64,000 nucleotides of DNA from Flavobacterium branchiarum (GCF_030409845.1 NZ_JAUFQQ010000003.1:434001-498000); one strand, 5' to 3'; positions 54,691-63,552 are shown, counted from the first letter of the stretch. Program-made: numbers and translations. Notes: generated from the letters alone by a model not told the origin.

Positions 54691-54990
54691 TTACAAGCAA
54701 TGTCTGTCATTGGCTATATAGTTCTGTTCTAAGACGGTCAGAATATCACTTTCCTTATAGATTATCTTGCCCCCAATTTGTATAAACGGCAGGATATTAT
54801 CGTCACGGTATTGCTGTAAAGTCCGTTTGCTGATATGGAGCAGCTTGCATACATCTTCGCCCGACAAGTATATTTCTCCGTTCATTACAGGACGGTAGTT
54901 TTTCAATATTTCTTCAATACGGTTTCTCAACTGCATTATCATTTCCTGATGGGCGATGATTTCTTCCGTTTCATTCGTCAGTAAATCCAT
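54691..54990 (-). CDS. Helix-turn-helix (MerR/excisionase-like) protein
   Basis: This 99-residue protein has an N-terminal coiled segment (about 5-35) and a C-terminal winged HTH of the excisionase type (GEDVCKLLHISKRTLQQYRD, then IGGKIIYKESDI). Such paired small HTH proteins are common in Bacteroidota conjugative elements and act in excision or in tra regulation. It overlaps the upstream HTH gene by 20 bases. Confidence 0.87.
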   Translation of the reverse strand: MDLLTNETEEIIAHQEMIMQLRNRIEEILKNYRPVMNGEIYLSGEDVCKLLHISKRTLQQYRDDNILPFIQIGGKIIYKESDILTVLEQNYIANDRHCL

Positions 54991-55282
54991 TGTCGTTGGT
55001 ATTGTACGGCTGTCCGGCTTCGAGTAAAGCCTGTACGTCCGAGCGTTTATAATAATTCTTGCGGTTCAGTTTGGAATATGGCAATAAGCCTTTGTCCTTA
55101 TAGGTCTGCAAAGTCCGTTTGGTAATGTTCATCATCAAACACACTTCCTGGTTGTCGAGCCATTGCTCTTCTTTGAAAATCGGCGTGTATTTCCGTACAG
55201 CATTTTCGGTCATTTCCAAAATTTCCCTTAGCTCATTTTTCATTCCGTCCAATGCGGATTTTTGTATTGCGATAACTTCCAT
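54971..55282 (-). CDS. Helix-turn-helix (MerR/excisionase-like) protein
   Basis: This 103-residue protein is similar in layout to the gene it overlaps: an N-terminal helix (1-35) and a C-terminal HTH (NQEVCLMMNITKRTLQTYKD, LNRKNYYKRSDV). The two probably arose by duplication and may form a heterodimer. An inverted repeat 80 bases upstream is a candidate operator. Confidence 0.87.
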   Translation of the reverse strand: MEVIAIQKSALDGMKNELREILEMTENAVRKYTPIFKEEQWLDNQEVCLMMNITKRTLQTYKDKGLLPYSKLNRKNYYKRSDVQALLEAGQPYNTNDNGFTDE

Positions 55283-55364
55283 TTTTTGCTCATTTTTTCT
55301 GTGGAAGTCGAAGATATTAAGGGGTGTTACAGGGTTGGAAAATGTAGTATTGATTGGCGTTGAA

Positions 55365-55390
55365 AGGTAGTGTTTGGCGGTTTACTACCT
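55365..55390. promoter_or_regulatory. Inverted repeat upstream of the HTH pair, possible operator
   Basis: AGGTAGT (55365-55371) and ACTACCT (55384-55390) form a perfect 7-base inverted repeat. A related GTAGTATTGATTGGCGTT stands just to the left at 55344-55361, giving an imperfect direct repeat with GTAGTGTTTGGCGGTT. The site lies between the HTH genes and the HEPN terminator. Confidence 0.5.
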
Positions 55391-55402
55391 CTGTAAACAA
55401 AA

Positions 55403-55430
55403 AATCGGATAACCTTTTGGCTATCCGATT
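55403..55430 (-). terminator. Terminator of the HEPN gene
   Basis: AATCGGATA and TATCCGATT form a perfect 9-base stem with a ten-base loop. On the minus strand it is followed by TTTTTTG. It lies 22 bases after the HEPN gene stop. Confidence 0.85.
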
Positions 55431-55452
55431 TGATATTGCTTATTCACAATAT

Positions 55453-56742
55453 TTAAGCAAAGTATTTTTTTAATTTCTCTGGTATCTCTACATTATCAGT
55501 TTGCAAAATATTTTTATATTCAATGGTAATGGTACTACCATCAATAAATATATTATTAAATCTTTCCAATAACCAATCAGAATTATCTCGTTGATTATAG
55601 TGCTCAACTAATCTCATAATTATATCCTTATCGGACGGGCAATTTTTGATTATTCCGGAAATAATATCAGCTCTATCGTTTACCCATAAATATGACTTAT
55701 ACCCAATAAAACTAATGTTGTTTAAAATCACTTGTTTAAAAGTATCTAAGATGCCATTTCCTGATAATATCTGATGCTCATTGATGGTTGGAGAATATTC
55801 TCTTATAGCATTTAATATAGTTTTATTTGCTTCTGCTATTTCATTTTGTGGGATTAAACCATTTCTTAAAAAAGAAGTATATAATCCTAAAATGTTGTTG
55901 CAAGAAGTTAATTGTGTTTTCCAAAATTTTCGGACTTCTTCCTCATTAAAATTAAAGCTCAAAATTTTATCAGGATGGTTCGACAGAAAGTCTTTTAAAT
56001 AATACTTATTGGCTTTGACAATAGCAATCAAACTATCGTTTACAAAACCTTTATTTACCTCTAAACTTTTACTAATTAGTTCCTGTTTCCTTATAGATAA
56101 GTCGAAATCCCATTCTCCATTATTTAATAATGCTTCCCAAAAATGTTTCAATTTTGACCTTTCTACTGAAAATTCAATCTCTTGAATTAATGGAGAAATG
56201 TCTTTATCCGGTGGAGTAATAGTTGGGTCAAAATGTTTATGAATTTTATTTATCAGAGATTGCATTCCACCCTCTATTGTTATTTTGGACATATTACTCT
56301 CTATAAATGCCCAAAAAGCCTCAATATGAAAAGTGTCTATAATATTATCCTTGTAATGAGCGCAGTCATTCCTTCTATCTTTCCAATATTTTATTTGTAA
56401 TCGTAGATTGTCATTAAGGTTAAATATTGGGTCTTTAGTGCGTTCTTTTGTAGTCTGGTCAGTTTTTTCTTGTTGTTGAGTTGAATCAAATACACTTGCT
56501 TCCCACAAGTCTTCATTTTGTAATTTTGAGATTATTTTGTCCCATTCCCCTTGGGGAAATAAGTTTGGTTTAGTTCCTCCAATTATTCTTTCCTTCAGTA
56601 TCGTCAGAAAAGCCAAATATGAAAATAATAATGAGGCTCTATTCGCTCCAGCTTTATAGCAAGTAACGGCATCTGTAAATAGTACATTTACATCTTCTGA
56701 AAAATTATTATTATCAATCCAATTTTCAATTCGTAGTTTCAT
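55453..56742 (-). CDS. HEPN-domain protein, candidate defence cargo
   Basis: This 429-residue protein is not one I recognise as a named family. Its N-terminal helical region (20-55) and R124-N-D-C-A-H129 form the R-x4-H motif typical of HEPN ribonuclease-type domains. The remaining 290 residues are helical and unassigned. The gene is much more A+T-rich than its neighbours, has its own promoter and its own terminator, and separates the regulatory from the transfer genes. That is the profile of a late-acquired cargo. An abortive-infection or other RNA-cleaving defence role is inferred, not shown. Confidence 0.75.
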   Translation of the reverse strand: MKLRIENWIDNNNFSEDVNVLFTDAVTCYKAGANRASLLFSYLAFLTILKERIIGGTKPNLFPQGEWDKIISKLQNEDLWEASVFDSTQQQEKTDQTTKERTKDPIFNLNDNLRLQIKYWKDRRNDCAHYKDNIIDTFHIEAFWAFIESNMSKITIEGGMQSLINKIHKHFDPTITPPDKDISPLIQEIEFSVERSKLKHFWEALLNNGEWDFDLSIRKQELISKSLEVNKGFVNDSLIAIVKANKYYLKDFLSNHPDKILSFNFNEEEVRKFWKTQLTSCNNILGLYTSFLRNGLIPQNEIAEANKTILNAIREYSPTINEHQILSGNGILDTFKQVILNNISFIGYKSYLWVNDRADIISGIIKNCPSDKDIIMRLVEHYNQRDNSDWLLERFNNIFIDGSTITIEYKNILQTDNVEIPEKLKKYFA

Positions 56743-56779
56743 TCAAATTATATTTTGCCTAAAGCTGTTTAAGATACTA

Positions 56780-56808
56780 CAAAATTATACAAATATCTTA
56801 AGTGGCAA
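56780..56808 (-). promoter_or_regulatory. Promoter of the HEPN gene
   Basis: On the minus strand TTG (56808-56806) is followed after 18 bases by TAATTTTG (56787-56780), a full match to the Bacteroidota promoter pattern. It lies 38 bases before the start codon. Confidence 0.68.
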
Positions 56809-56826
56809 CTTGAATGAGCAGATTGA

Positions 56827-57108
56827 TTATCGAGGGTTTTGTATCTCCACTTTTTGCAGTTCCTTTTCCTTTTTCATTTGGCTGTAAGTCCATATACAGA
56901 CAATACCGACAACAATTAAAGCATAGGCAATCCATTTGCCGATACGTTCTATAAAACGGGTAAATACAGATGCTTCAAAACTCGAAAATCCCTCTGCACC
57001 CATACCATTACGCCTGTAAAATTTCCTGCGGTTTATCCAATAAATAAGCACTATCGCAATAACGATAACAATAATACCAAACACCAATTGAGCCGTAACT
57101 GTATCCAT
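56827..57108 (-). CDS. Small two-helix membrane protein
   Basis: This 93-residue protein has hydrophobic helices at about 7-26 and 58-76, separated by a basic, aromatic loop (RRKFYRRNGMG). No catalytic motif is visible. It is the last gene of the transfer block, after a terminator that follows traQ. A minor role in the mating apparatus or entry exclusion is possible, but nothing in the sequence shows it. Confidence 0.7.
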   Translation of the reverse strand: MDTVTAQLVFGIIVIVIAIVLIYWINRRKFYRRNGMGAEGFSSFEASVFTRFIERIGKWIAYALIVVGIVCIWTYSQMKKEKELQKVEIQNPR

Positions 57109-57174
57109 ACCCGTTAAGATTATAATTCAAGTAAATTTAAACAAAAAACAACGTACACCGAAAGCTGAAAAGCA

Positions 57175-57203
57175 AAAAACCGACCTGTAACAGTCGGTTT
57201 TGC
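57175..57203 (-). terminator. Terminator after traQ
   Basis: AAACCGAC (57177-57184) pairs with GTCGGTTT (57193-57200); GCAAAA-type flanks extend the stem with a two-base bulge. On the minus strand a run of six T follows. It lies 17 bases after the traQ stop. Confidence 0.75.
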
Positions 57204-57219
57204 TTTTATATAAGTAGCA

Positions 57220-57669
57220 TTAATCACTACTGTTGAACTGAAAGCTCAACTGCTTTTCATTCCCAAAGCTGTCTGAAATCCACACATCAAAAGATTGTGA
57301 AACGGTAGATGCCGAAGTGTAATACAACCGGAACTGCTCCGTTGGCAACGAATACAAATCGTTTGGCAAATACGGTGGTTCGTCATAATACCGCAATGTG
57401 CCTTGACCGTCAAATTGGAAGTAGCGGAGAAAATATTGCGTATTGCTGTAATTGCCTGTTCGCTGTATGGTAATCCGTATCTCTACGGTCTGCCCACTGG
57501 CAACATCTTTGGGTACAGGCATTACTTTGACCTCAAAAGGGAAATCGTTCTGTATTTCGAGTTCATCGTCTTTGCTACAAGATACCAACGTAACCGAAGC
57601 TGTGAGGATTGCCAAGAGTACATATATTGAGCTTAATCCTATCCTGAATTTATTGAATATTGCTATCAT
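57220..57669 (-). CDS. traQ: Conjugative transfer lipoprotein TraQ (DUF3872)
   Basis: This 149-residue protein has a lipoprotein signal peptide with lipobox LVSC (Cys about residue 31) and one immunoglobulin-like beta domain. It matches the DUF3872/TraQ family of Bacteroides conjugative transposons. It sits directly after traO, as in CTnDOT apart from the missing traP primase. It is probably an envelope-associated assembly factor. Confidence 0.85.
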   Translation of the reverse strand: MIAIFNKFRIGLSSIYVLLAILTASVTLVSCSKDDELEIQNDFPFEVKVMPVPKDVASGQTVEIRITIQRTGNYSNTQYFLRYFQFDGQGTLRYYDEPPYLPNDLYSLPTEQFRLYYTSASTVSQSFDVWISDSFGNEKQLSFQFNSSD

Positions 57670-57681
57670 TGTTTTTACGTT

Positions 57682-58242
57682 TTAAAAATTAAACCTTAAT
57701 CCCACGCCTGCGGACGGTCGGAACTGTTCCAAGTCTGTACCCCACAAAACCTTTGTACGCCCTTGCAGGACTAACACAAAACGGTCGGACAGATACGTTT
57801 CAAAAGTGAGGCGACCGCCTGCTCCATAGATAAAATTATCCTCGCTCAAAATTTTTGCTCCGTCATACAACATTGCTTCGCCACGGTTGATACTTTCGTA
57901 ACCGACTACACCTGTTATTCCGAAGTTCAGCGTGATGTTCTTACGGGCATCGCCCAAGAGGAAGAAGCTGTAACCGCCCTCTGCGGTATAAGTTTCCTGC
58001 GGTATGCGGAGGTCTTTATAATCGTGGTATTGGTGCGTGTATTCCAACGCCCAAAGCTGATAGTTACCATTTTTGCCGTTTACGGTCATTGCTGCACTGA
58101 TGTAATAATCGTCACCGATTTTATCATTGGACAGCACACCCGTACTCACTTCCAATCCTTTCTGTTTAGGTAACATTCTTTGTGCCTGTGCGACCGTGAT
58201 GGCCATAAAGATGAGCATCACGGTATAGATATACTTTTTCAT
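57682..58242 (-). CDS. traO: Conjugative transfer protein TraO
   Basis: This 186-residue protein has a signal peptide (cut after AQAQ, about residue 20) followed by beta strands of an outer-membrane-protein-like domain ending in Phe (GLRFNF). Fits TraO of Bacteroidota type IV secretion systems. It is in the standard order between traN and traQ with short gaps. Confidence 0.9.
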   Translation of the reverse strand: MKKYIYTVMLIFMAITVAQAQRMLPKQKGLEVSTGVLSNDKIGDDYYISAAMTVNGKNGNYQLWALEYTHQYHDYKDLRIPQETYTAEGGYSFFLLGDARKNITLNFGITGVVGYESINRGEAMLYDGAKILSEDNFIYGAGGRLTFETYLSDRFVLVLQGRTKVLWGTDLEQFRPSAGVGLRFNF

Positions 58243-58263
58243 ATTATTTACTTTAAAAGGTTA

Positions 58264-59157
58264 TTAAAATTTCAGGTGCATATCGTTAATCAAACGGGCT
58301 TTGATTAAGTCGGAATTTTCTATCTGGAGCGTTTGATGCCTGCCTCCGTTTTTCTCGAAAATCTCAATCAGCAGTACCTTGTCATCGGCAATGGTAAATT
58401 GGTCTAACAGGAAGACGTTTTGTTCGATTGTTTTTCCGGCAATGTCGTCCAGTGGCTTGTAAGTCCTAAGCGGTATCATCGGGCGTTCCTGCACTACGGT
58501 ACGTTTGGCTACCTTTTTATCCACCACTTTGAAATTCACAAAATCAATCTGAAACGGCACATTGGTACGGTTTCTCAATTCCGTATGGAAATAGTATTTG
58601 CCGTTGTGTATGTAAATGCCTTTGAGGATAAACTGAATACCGAAACTCTTAGCCCCGATATGCTTTACAATACGTTTGTCCTTTTTGTAAATGGTTTCCA
58701 AAAGCAAGCCTGCCAATGATGGCGAATTGTTGCCCAATTCTTCAAAAAGCACATCGTTTCCGTTGGCTTTATCTACCGCCTTTTGCATCGTAAGCAGGTC
58801 ATAGCTCAACGCATCGGGATACCCACTGTAATATACATTGAAGCTGTAAAAACGTCCGTCATTCGTGATTACGGAAAAATTGGTTTCCGCTTCAAATTCC
58901 CTTACCGATGCTTTTACACGCAACACGTTTTCCGCATCTTCCGCTTTTCCTGCAATCAGGTATTCGCTTCCCAAATCCACATAACGAATGGCGGTCGGAA
59001 AAATAAGATGTGAAGTTTTATCGTAGGTAACTTCCATTCTATACGGTTCTATCTTGCCTAATGCAAGCGGAGTTTTTGCACTATCCTGTGCAAAAGATTG
59101 TACGGCAAAGCCGAGTATCAGGGCAAATGCCCAAAAGGTTTTTAAATGATTTTTCAT
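58264..59157 (-). CDS. traN: Conjugative transfer protein TraN (DUF4138, VirB9-like)
   Basis: This 297-residue periplasmic protein has a signal peptide (AVQSFAQ) and the two-domain layout of TraN. It has a central KTSHLIFPTAIRYVDLGS and a beta-rich C half with the family segment KYYFHTELRNRTNVPF. TraN is the VirB9-like core component that joins TraM in the outer-membrane ring. Confidence 0.92.
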   Translation of the reverse strand: MKNHLKTFWAFALILGFAVQSFAQDSAKTPLALGKIEPYRMEVTYDKTSHLIFPTAIRYVDLGSEYLIAGKAEDAENVLRVKASVREFEAETNFSVITNDGRFYSFNVYYSGYPDALSYDLLTMQKAVDKANGNDVLFEELGNNSPSLAGLLLETIYKKDKRIVKHIGAKSFGIQFILKGIYIHNGKYYFHTELRNRTNVPFQIDFVNFKVVDKKVAKRTVVQERPMIPLRTYKPLDDIAGKTIEQNVFLLDQFTIADDKVLLIEIFEKNGGRHQTLQIENSDLIKARLINDMHLKF

Positions 59158-59181
59158 TGTTTAAATTATTTGAGTTCAACA

Positions 59182-60516
59182 TTATTTTTTAGATACAAGG
59201 AAGACCTGATGCCCCGCTTTTAGCGTAACCTTTGGGGTTCTTACCTTTTTGGCGAAATAGCCCGAAACACCCTGTACCACGCCACGGCTTAAATCAGCAG
59301 CAACCTGTTGTCCTGCATTCTGCGTGAGCATTATGCTTGTTCCCGAAGTCTGGCTCATATTGCCCGCCATTTCGGTAAGGGCGTTCATTTCGGGCGAATA
59401 CGGAACGTACAAGCCTTGCTGTCCGTCCAAATCGTAAATAGTAATATCAACCGGAATGATGTTGCCCTCTAATTCTACGGAGGTAATTTTTAGCTGTAAT
59501 CGTCCACCCTGAAATTTGGCATTAGCTGTTACAATCGTTCCTTTTGGAATGGTACGCCCGGGCGTTTGGGCTGGCTCTAACAATCGCAATCGTACCCCTG
59601 TTTCGCCGATAACCGTTTGTGCATCGTGTACACAGGCTTTGATACTGTTTTTCGGTTGTGCCGTTTGCTCAATAGAACCTGCGGTATAAAAGCCCCGGTT
59701 TCTTGTTTCGCTCCAATCGGCTAAAAAGGCACTGTCCGTAGGCTCACGATACAAAGCGGAAACGGTGTTTTTCCTTGTCGGTGTAAACGCTACAAAATGT
59801 TCTTTTTGAGTTGAACCGGTCGTAGCTGTACCTGCACTTTTAACAGGTGGAGCTTCTGTCGAATTTGTACCCGTTGGCAGATACTTTGCCGCCATCTGGT
59901 AGGATTTCTCCATTAGGGCAAGCTGGTCATCAACGGTTACAGATTTAGGCACATCTTTCTCGGCTAATTGTTCTTTTAGTTCGTCCAATTGCCTGCGGAG
60001 TTCTGTTGTTTCCGAGTTGTTATCCTGATAAAATGAACCCAATGTGCTTTGTGCATTGCGGTAACTGCTCAATGCCGGATTGCCGTTTCTGCCCGAACCT
60101 CTGCCACCGCCATAGCTGTTGCTTTCGTCTTCTTCGGAAAATTCATCATTAGGCTCTTTTTTGTCTTCAGTATTCCAATAGTCAGAAAGCGTGGTAAGTG
60201 CATTGCGTTTTTCTTGCTCTTTGCGTTCCAGCATTTCCAACTCGTAAGCCTTGCCTTTGTCGGCAGGCATTCCTGCTCCGGTAGCCTCTGGTACTGCATC
60301 GTTCAGCCCGATGTTCTCGATTTCCTTTTTGTCTGCGGATGGTTTAAATATGAGGTACATACAACCTACGAAGACAATTCCCATTAAGCCAAAGATGAGC
60401 GGCTTTTTGAGCTTTTCGGCTTTGTTCTGTGTACCGTCTTGCGGTACATCAGCGGTTGCTGCCTGGTTCCCTTCCGTTACCCGAACAACCGACTTTTTGT
60501 TCTCATTTTCTTTCAT
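59182..60516 (-). CDS. traM: Conjugative transfer protein TraM (VirB10-like)
   Basis: This 444-residue protein has a cytoplasmic N terminus and one membrane helix (about 39-59). A Gln/Glu-rich periplasmic linker with a coiled coil (about 165-195) follows, and then the C-terminal TraM domain (RLRLLEPAQTPGRTIPKGT, QGLYVPYSPEMNALTEM). It spans the envelope as the VirB10-like part of the core complex. It overlaps traL by 14 bases. Confidence 0.93.
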   Translation of the reverse strand: MKENENKKSVVRVTEGNQAATADVPQDGTQNKAEKLKKPLIFGLMGIVFVGCMYLIFKPSADKKEIENIGLNDAVPEATGAGMPADKGKAYELEMLERKEQEKRNALTTLSDYWNTEDKKEPNDEFSEEDESNSYGGGRGSGRNGNPALSSYRNAQSTLGSFYQDNNSETTELRRQLDELKEQLAEKDVPKSVTVDDQLALMEKSYQMAAKYLPTGTNSTEAPPVKSAGTATTGSTQKEHFVAFTPTRKNTVSALYREPTDSAFLADWSETRNRGFYTAGSIEQTAQPKNSIKACVHDAQTVIGETGVRLRLLEPAQTPGRTIPKGTIVTANAKFQGGRLQLKITSVELEGNIIPVDITIYDLDGQQGLYVPYSPEMNALTEMAGNMSQTSGTSIMLTQNAGQQVAADLSRGVVQGVSGYFAKKVRTPKVTLKAGHQVFLVSKK

Positions 60517-60790
60517 AAATCTTGTTTTTTAGAATTGTTGATAATGTGTCCTGCAATCTTGCAGGGCTTTCACTTTTTTTGAGGACAGGGTTTTCGATAT
60601 GCTCAATGACCATATCGTTACCGGACTTTGAGGTATCGTACCATACTTTGCAAATGACCCCTGCCGTAAGCAGTAGATACCCCACAAAAAAGTAAAGTGT
60701 GTATTGGTGCTGTTTCCGCAAGGGCAATGCCCGCCAGCGTTCGTCCAGTTTGTCAAAGTACCTGTCCATATTTGCTCTTAGTTTTTTCAT
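60503..60790 (-). CDS. traL: Conjugative transfer protein TraL (DUF3989)
   Basis: This 95-residue protein has one membrane helix (about 30-48) after a basic N terminus (KKLRANMDRYFDKLDERW). The frame stays open to 60883, but the ATG at 60790 follows a purine-rich AAGG and gives the family's usual length. It overlaps traM. It is an inner-membrane accessory of the mating channel. Confidence 0.85.
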   Translation of the reverse strand: MKKLRANMDRYFDKLDERWRALPLRKQHQYTLYFFVGYLLLTAGVICKVWYDTSKSGNDMVIEHIENPVLKKSESPARLQDTLSTILKNKIYERK

Positions 60791-60809
60791 AACCTTACTA
60801 TTTCTGTTG

Positions 60810-61238
60810 TTATAGCTTGAAACGCTTAGGACTTTGACCTGCCTTTTGCTTCGGTTCTTCATTGACCAAAGCGACTGCCTCAACCGCTTTGGGTACGGAT
60901 ATTACAGACAGGTTTGTCAGTCCCGATTTTTTCAGCAGTTGCCCAAATTGGTCTTTCCTTGCAACCTCCATTCTGTTGAGCGAGAATTTGCCGTTCAGGT
61001 ATTTTACCCACATACTGCATTCTACACTTGGCTTGTCTTCGCCCGACCATTGCAGGTAGCCCGTCAGCAACAAGTCCTGTTTAGGCAAACTATCTGTACC
61101 TTTTTGGCAGTTTTCGAGGTATTCGCCGATACTTTCCTTCAACTTTCCGGCATACGCTCCCTGCGTATGGAAATAGCCGTTATATCCTTTATCGGTAAGG
61201 ATTTTTGCAAACGTGTTTAAATCTGATAATGCTTCCAT
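60810..61238 (-). CDS. Unknown protein inserted between traK and traL
   Basis: This 142-residue soluble protein (MEALSDLNTFAKILTDKG) has no signal peptide or membrane helix and no domain I can name. Two alpha/beta segments (LLTGYLQWSGEDKP, MWVKYLNGKFSLNRMEV) and a basic tail (QSPKRFKL) are visible. The classic CTnDOT order has traK directly before traL, so this gene is an addition. It is co-directional with short gaps, and probably part of the same transcript. Confidence 0.75.
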   Translation of the reverse strand: MEALSDLNTFAKILTDKGYNGYFHTQGAYAGKLKESIGEYLENCQKGTDSLPKQDLLLTGYLQWSGEDKPSVECSMWVKYLNGKFSLNRMEVARKDQFGQLLKKSGLTNLSVISVPKAVEAVALVNEEPKQKAGQSPKRFKL

Positions 61239-61250
61239 AAGATTGTTTTT

Positions 61251-61874
61251 TTAGCGTTCGATAACTTCTATATCCCTGTTTTCTATCACTGCAAACTTTT
61301 CGATGTTGAAGCCCTGCGGGTTGTTGTCCGAACGGACAGAGTTCACGAGATAGCAGGAAGTAATCAGGTTACGCCTGGTCACGTTGCTCGAACGGATAAT
61401 GAATTGTTTGGCGTAGGTACGCACCGCATAAGGATAGGTGTCGAAATTGCACACGACACTATCCACCTCAATGCGTTGCTGTACATTCCCCGAAATAATC
61501 CTGCTGTAATAGCCCTTTTCCGACAGGTCTTTGTAATAATCAAAAGCTGATTTATCGGCAAGGTTGAACGCCCTGCTCATATTGCTTTCGATAGCGTTCT
61601 TGTCGGGAGCAAGCGTAAAAAAGAGTTCGTGAAAACGCCTGACGTGTTCCCTTGCTTCCACAGGTCGATTGATACTTGCATCTTGCGATAAGGCAAGCAT
61701 CAACGATTTTCCATTATCCAGCACATAGATTTTTTGGCGTTGTTCTTCCGCAAAGCTGTAAGATTTCCAAAGTGAAAATCCTACCACGCTTAGGCAGAGA
61801 ACGGCAAATACAATGGCATACAGCCGTATTTGCCTAAAACTGTTTTCGATATTTCTTAATGTTTTAAATTCCAT
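61251..61874 (-). CDS. traK: Conjugative transfer protein TraK
   Basis: This 207-residue protein has an N-terminal membrane helix (about 17-35) after LRNIENSFRQIRLYAIV, then a periplasmic alpha/beta domain (YYKDLSEKGYYSRIISGNV). It matches TraK in length and order between traJ and traL. TraK is VirB8-like and nucleates assembly of the channel. Confidence 0.92.
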   Translation of the reverse strand: MEFKTLRNIENSFRQIRLYAIVFAVLCLSVVGFSLWKSYSFAEEQRQKIYVLDNGKSLMLALSQDASINRPVEAREHVRRFHELFFTLAPDKNAIESNMSRAFNLADKSAFDYYKDLSEKGYYSRIISGNVQQRIEVDSVVCNFDTYPYAVRTYAKQFIIRSSNVTRRNLITSCYLVNSVRSDNNPQGFNIEKFAVIENRDIEVIER

Positions 61875-61895
61875 TTTTAAATGATTTGATTGTTT

Positions 61896-62891
61896 TTATT
61901 TCCCCATTAACTTGCCACCGATATTTCCAACTGCCGAACCTGTTCCTGCTCCGGCGATATTTCCGGTTTTCATTGCGGCTTGGTTTACGTTACGGGTAAA
62001 GTTTCCTGCACCGCCTGCCTGAATAATCCAGCCTGTTACCGTTGGGATAGTGAAGTAGCCCACGATACCGATTATCATAAAGATGATGTACACGGTATTT
62101 GAGGTATCAGGAATGTAAGTCGGGTCGGCAAGCATTGCTATATCCTTTTCGATAATGAGGGATTGTATTTTGGCAAGCATAGAGCTGAACAGGTCTGCCA
62201 CAGGCAACCACAGGTAAACGCTGACGTATCGGGTCAGCCATTGCGTGAGCGTGGACTGAAAACCGTCCCACACGCTTATCGCAAAGGCTATCGGCCCGAG
62301 TATGGACAGGACAATGAGAAAGAACGTCCTTATGGTATCAATAACCAAAGCTGCTGCCTGAAACAGTACCTCTAACAGATTGCGAAACCAATTCTTAATA
62401 GCTTGTTCGGTTTGGTAGGCAAACCTATCCATATACATTCCCGACATCGTAATCAAATCGCCGGGCGACCAGCCCAATTCTTCGAGCTTTTTATCAAATT
62501 CCTCATTTGATACGAGATAGGCTGTTTCAGGATTTCGTAGCATAGCTTCCCGTTCGAGCAGGTCTTTTTTCGCCTGCAAATTGTTGAGGTCAAGCACCTG
62601 ATTTTCGAGGATTGTGTGAGTACCCTGTACCACCGGACTTAACACGGCATTGATTGTTCCCAATACGATAGTTGGGAAAAACATAATGCAAAGCCCCAAA
62701 GCGAAAGGACGAAGCAAAGGGTACATATCAATGGGTTCAGCCCTGCTCAAAGCCTGCCATACTTTTATGGCAACATAGAACAAAGCCCCCAATCCGGCTA
62801 TCCCTTTAGCCACTGCCGCCATATCGGCGGACAGTGGGAGCATCTCATCATATAATGAGCGTAGGACTTCGTGAAGATTTTGAAATTCCAT
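61896..62891 (-). CDS. traJ: Conjugative transfer protein TraJ (VirB6-like)
   Basis: This 331-residue polytopic protein has at least six hydrophobic segments, beginning with ADMAAVAKGIAGLGALFYVA, and a periplasmic region around residues 95-165. The Gly/Ala-rich C terminus (GNIAGAGTGSAVGNIGG) is typical. It matches TraJ in length and place. It forms the inner-membrane pore of the system. Confidence 0.93.
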   Translation of the reverse strand: MEFQNLHEVLRSLYDEMLPLSADMAAVAKGIAGLGALFYVAIKVWQALSRAEPIDMYPLLRPFALGLCIMFFPTIVLGTINAVLSPVVQGTHTILENQVLDLNNLQAKKDLLEREAMLRNPETAYLVSNEEFDKKLEELGWSPGDLITMSGMYMDRFAYQTEQAIKNWFRNLLEVLFQAAALVIDTIRTFFLIVLSILGPIAFAISVWDGFQSTLTQWLTRYVSVYLWLPVADLFSSMLAKIQSLIIEKDIAMLADPTYIPDTSNTVYIIFMIIGIVGYFTIPTVTGWIIQAGGAGNFTRNVNQAAMKTGNIAGAGTGSAVGNIGGKLMGK

Positions 62892-62893
62892 AA

Positions 62894-63526
62894 CTACCAG
62901 TATTTTTGGTTAGGAGTTCCATAGAGGTCAAGCACTCTTTTGGTATTGTTCTGCTTTTTTGCTCTTAGAATACTTACAGAGATATTCTTATTGGTATAGT
63001 AGCGTACCAAGCTGTGGTATTCCTTTACTTCTTTGTACACTCTATCAATAATATCCATACGCTCTTTGTCGTTCAGCGAAAGGCTTGATGAGGTTACAAT
63101 CTGTTTGAGTTCTTTCAGCAGTTCGGTACTTTCATTCAAAAGTGCCGAATAACCATTGCTGATAGCTGCCAATTCCTGTGCAGAAAAATTCGGGTCGTTC
63201 ATCATCTTACCGAAGTTGGTAACATACATTTCGGATACGTCACCGACAAGCAATACAGTCTGCTGTACCTTACGTGCATCTTTTACAAGATTATTTACAG
63301 CTTGTAGCTTGTCGTAATACTCCTTACCCTGTTTATACACCTTTTCCACTTCCTTGAAATTTTTAATTACATTGGATACCGTGGAAGAAGTCTGTACGAT
63401 TTCATTCGCACTGTTGAGAATACCCGATGCCAGATTTGTGGGGTCGGTTACTACCCATTGTGCTTTAGCGGACGGTGCTACGGCGAGCATTAGTGCCGTA
63501 CACACCATAAAAAGGAACTTTTTCAT
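62894..63526 (-). CDS. traI: Conjugative transfer protein TraI (DUF4141)
   Basis: This 210-residue protein has a signal peptide (cut after AKAQ, about residue 23) and a long helical body with conserved QWVVTDPTNLASGI just after the cleavage site. It is a VirB5-like periplasmic component, with length and order as in CTnDOT. It ends 3 bases before the traJ start. Confidence 0.92.
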   Translation of the reverse strand: MKKFLFMVCTALMLAVAPSAKAQWVVTDPTNLASGILNSANEIVQTSSTVSNVIKNFKEVEKVYKQGKEYYDKLQAVNNLVKDARKVQQTVLLVGDVSEMYVTNFGKMMNDPNFSAQELAAISNGYSALLNESTELLKELKQIVTSSSLSLNDKERMDIIDRVYKEVKEYHSLVRYYTNKNISVSILRAKKQNNTKRVLDLYGTPNQKYW

Positions 63527-63552
63527 TTTTATGAATTTTAAAATGTTAATGA

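Noticed and set aside
60049..60532. Plus-strand open frames of 93-112 codons
   Set aside because: They lie opposite traM, whose reading frame has the conserved domain and membrane helix.
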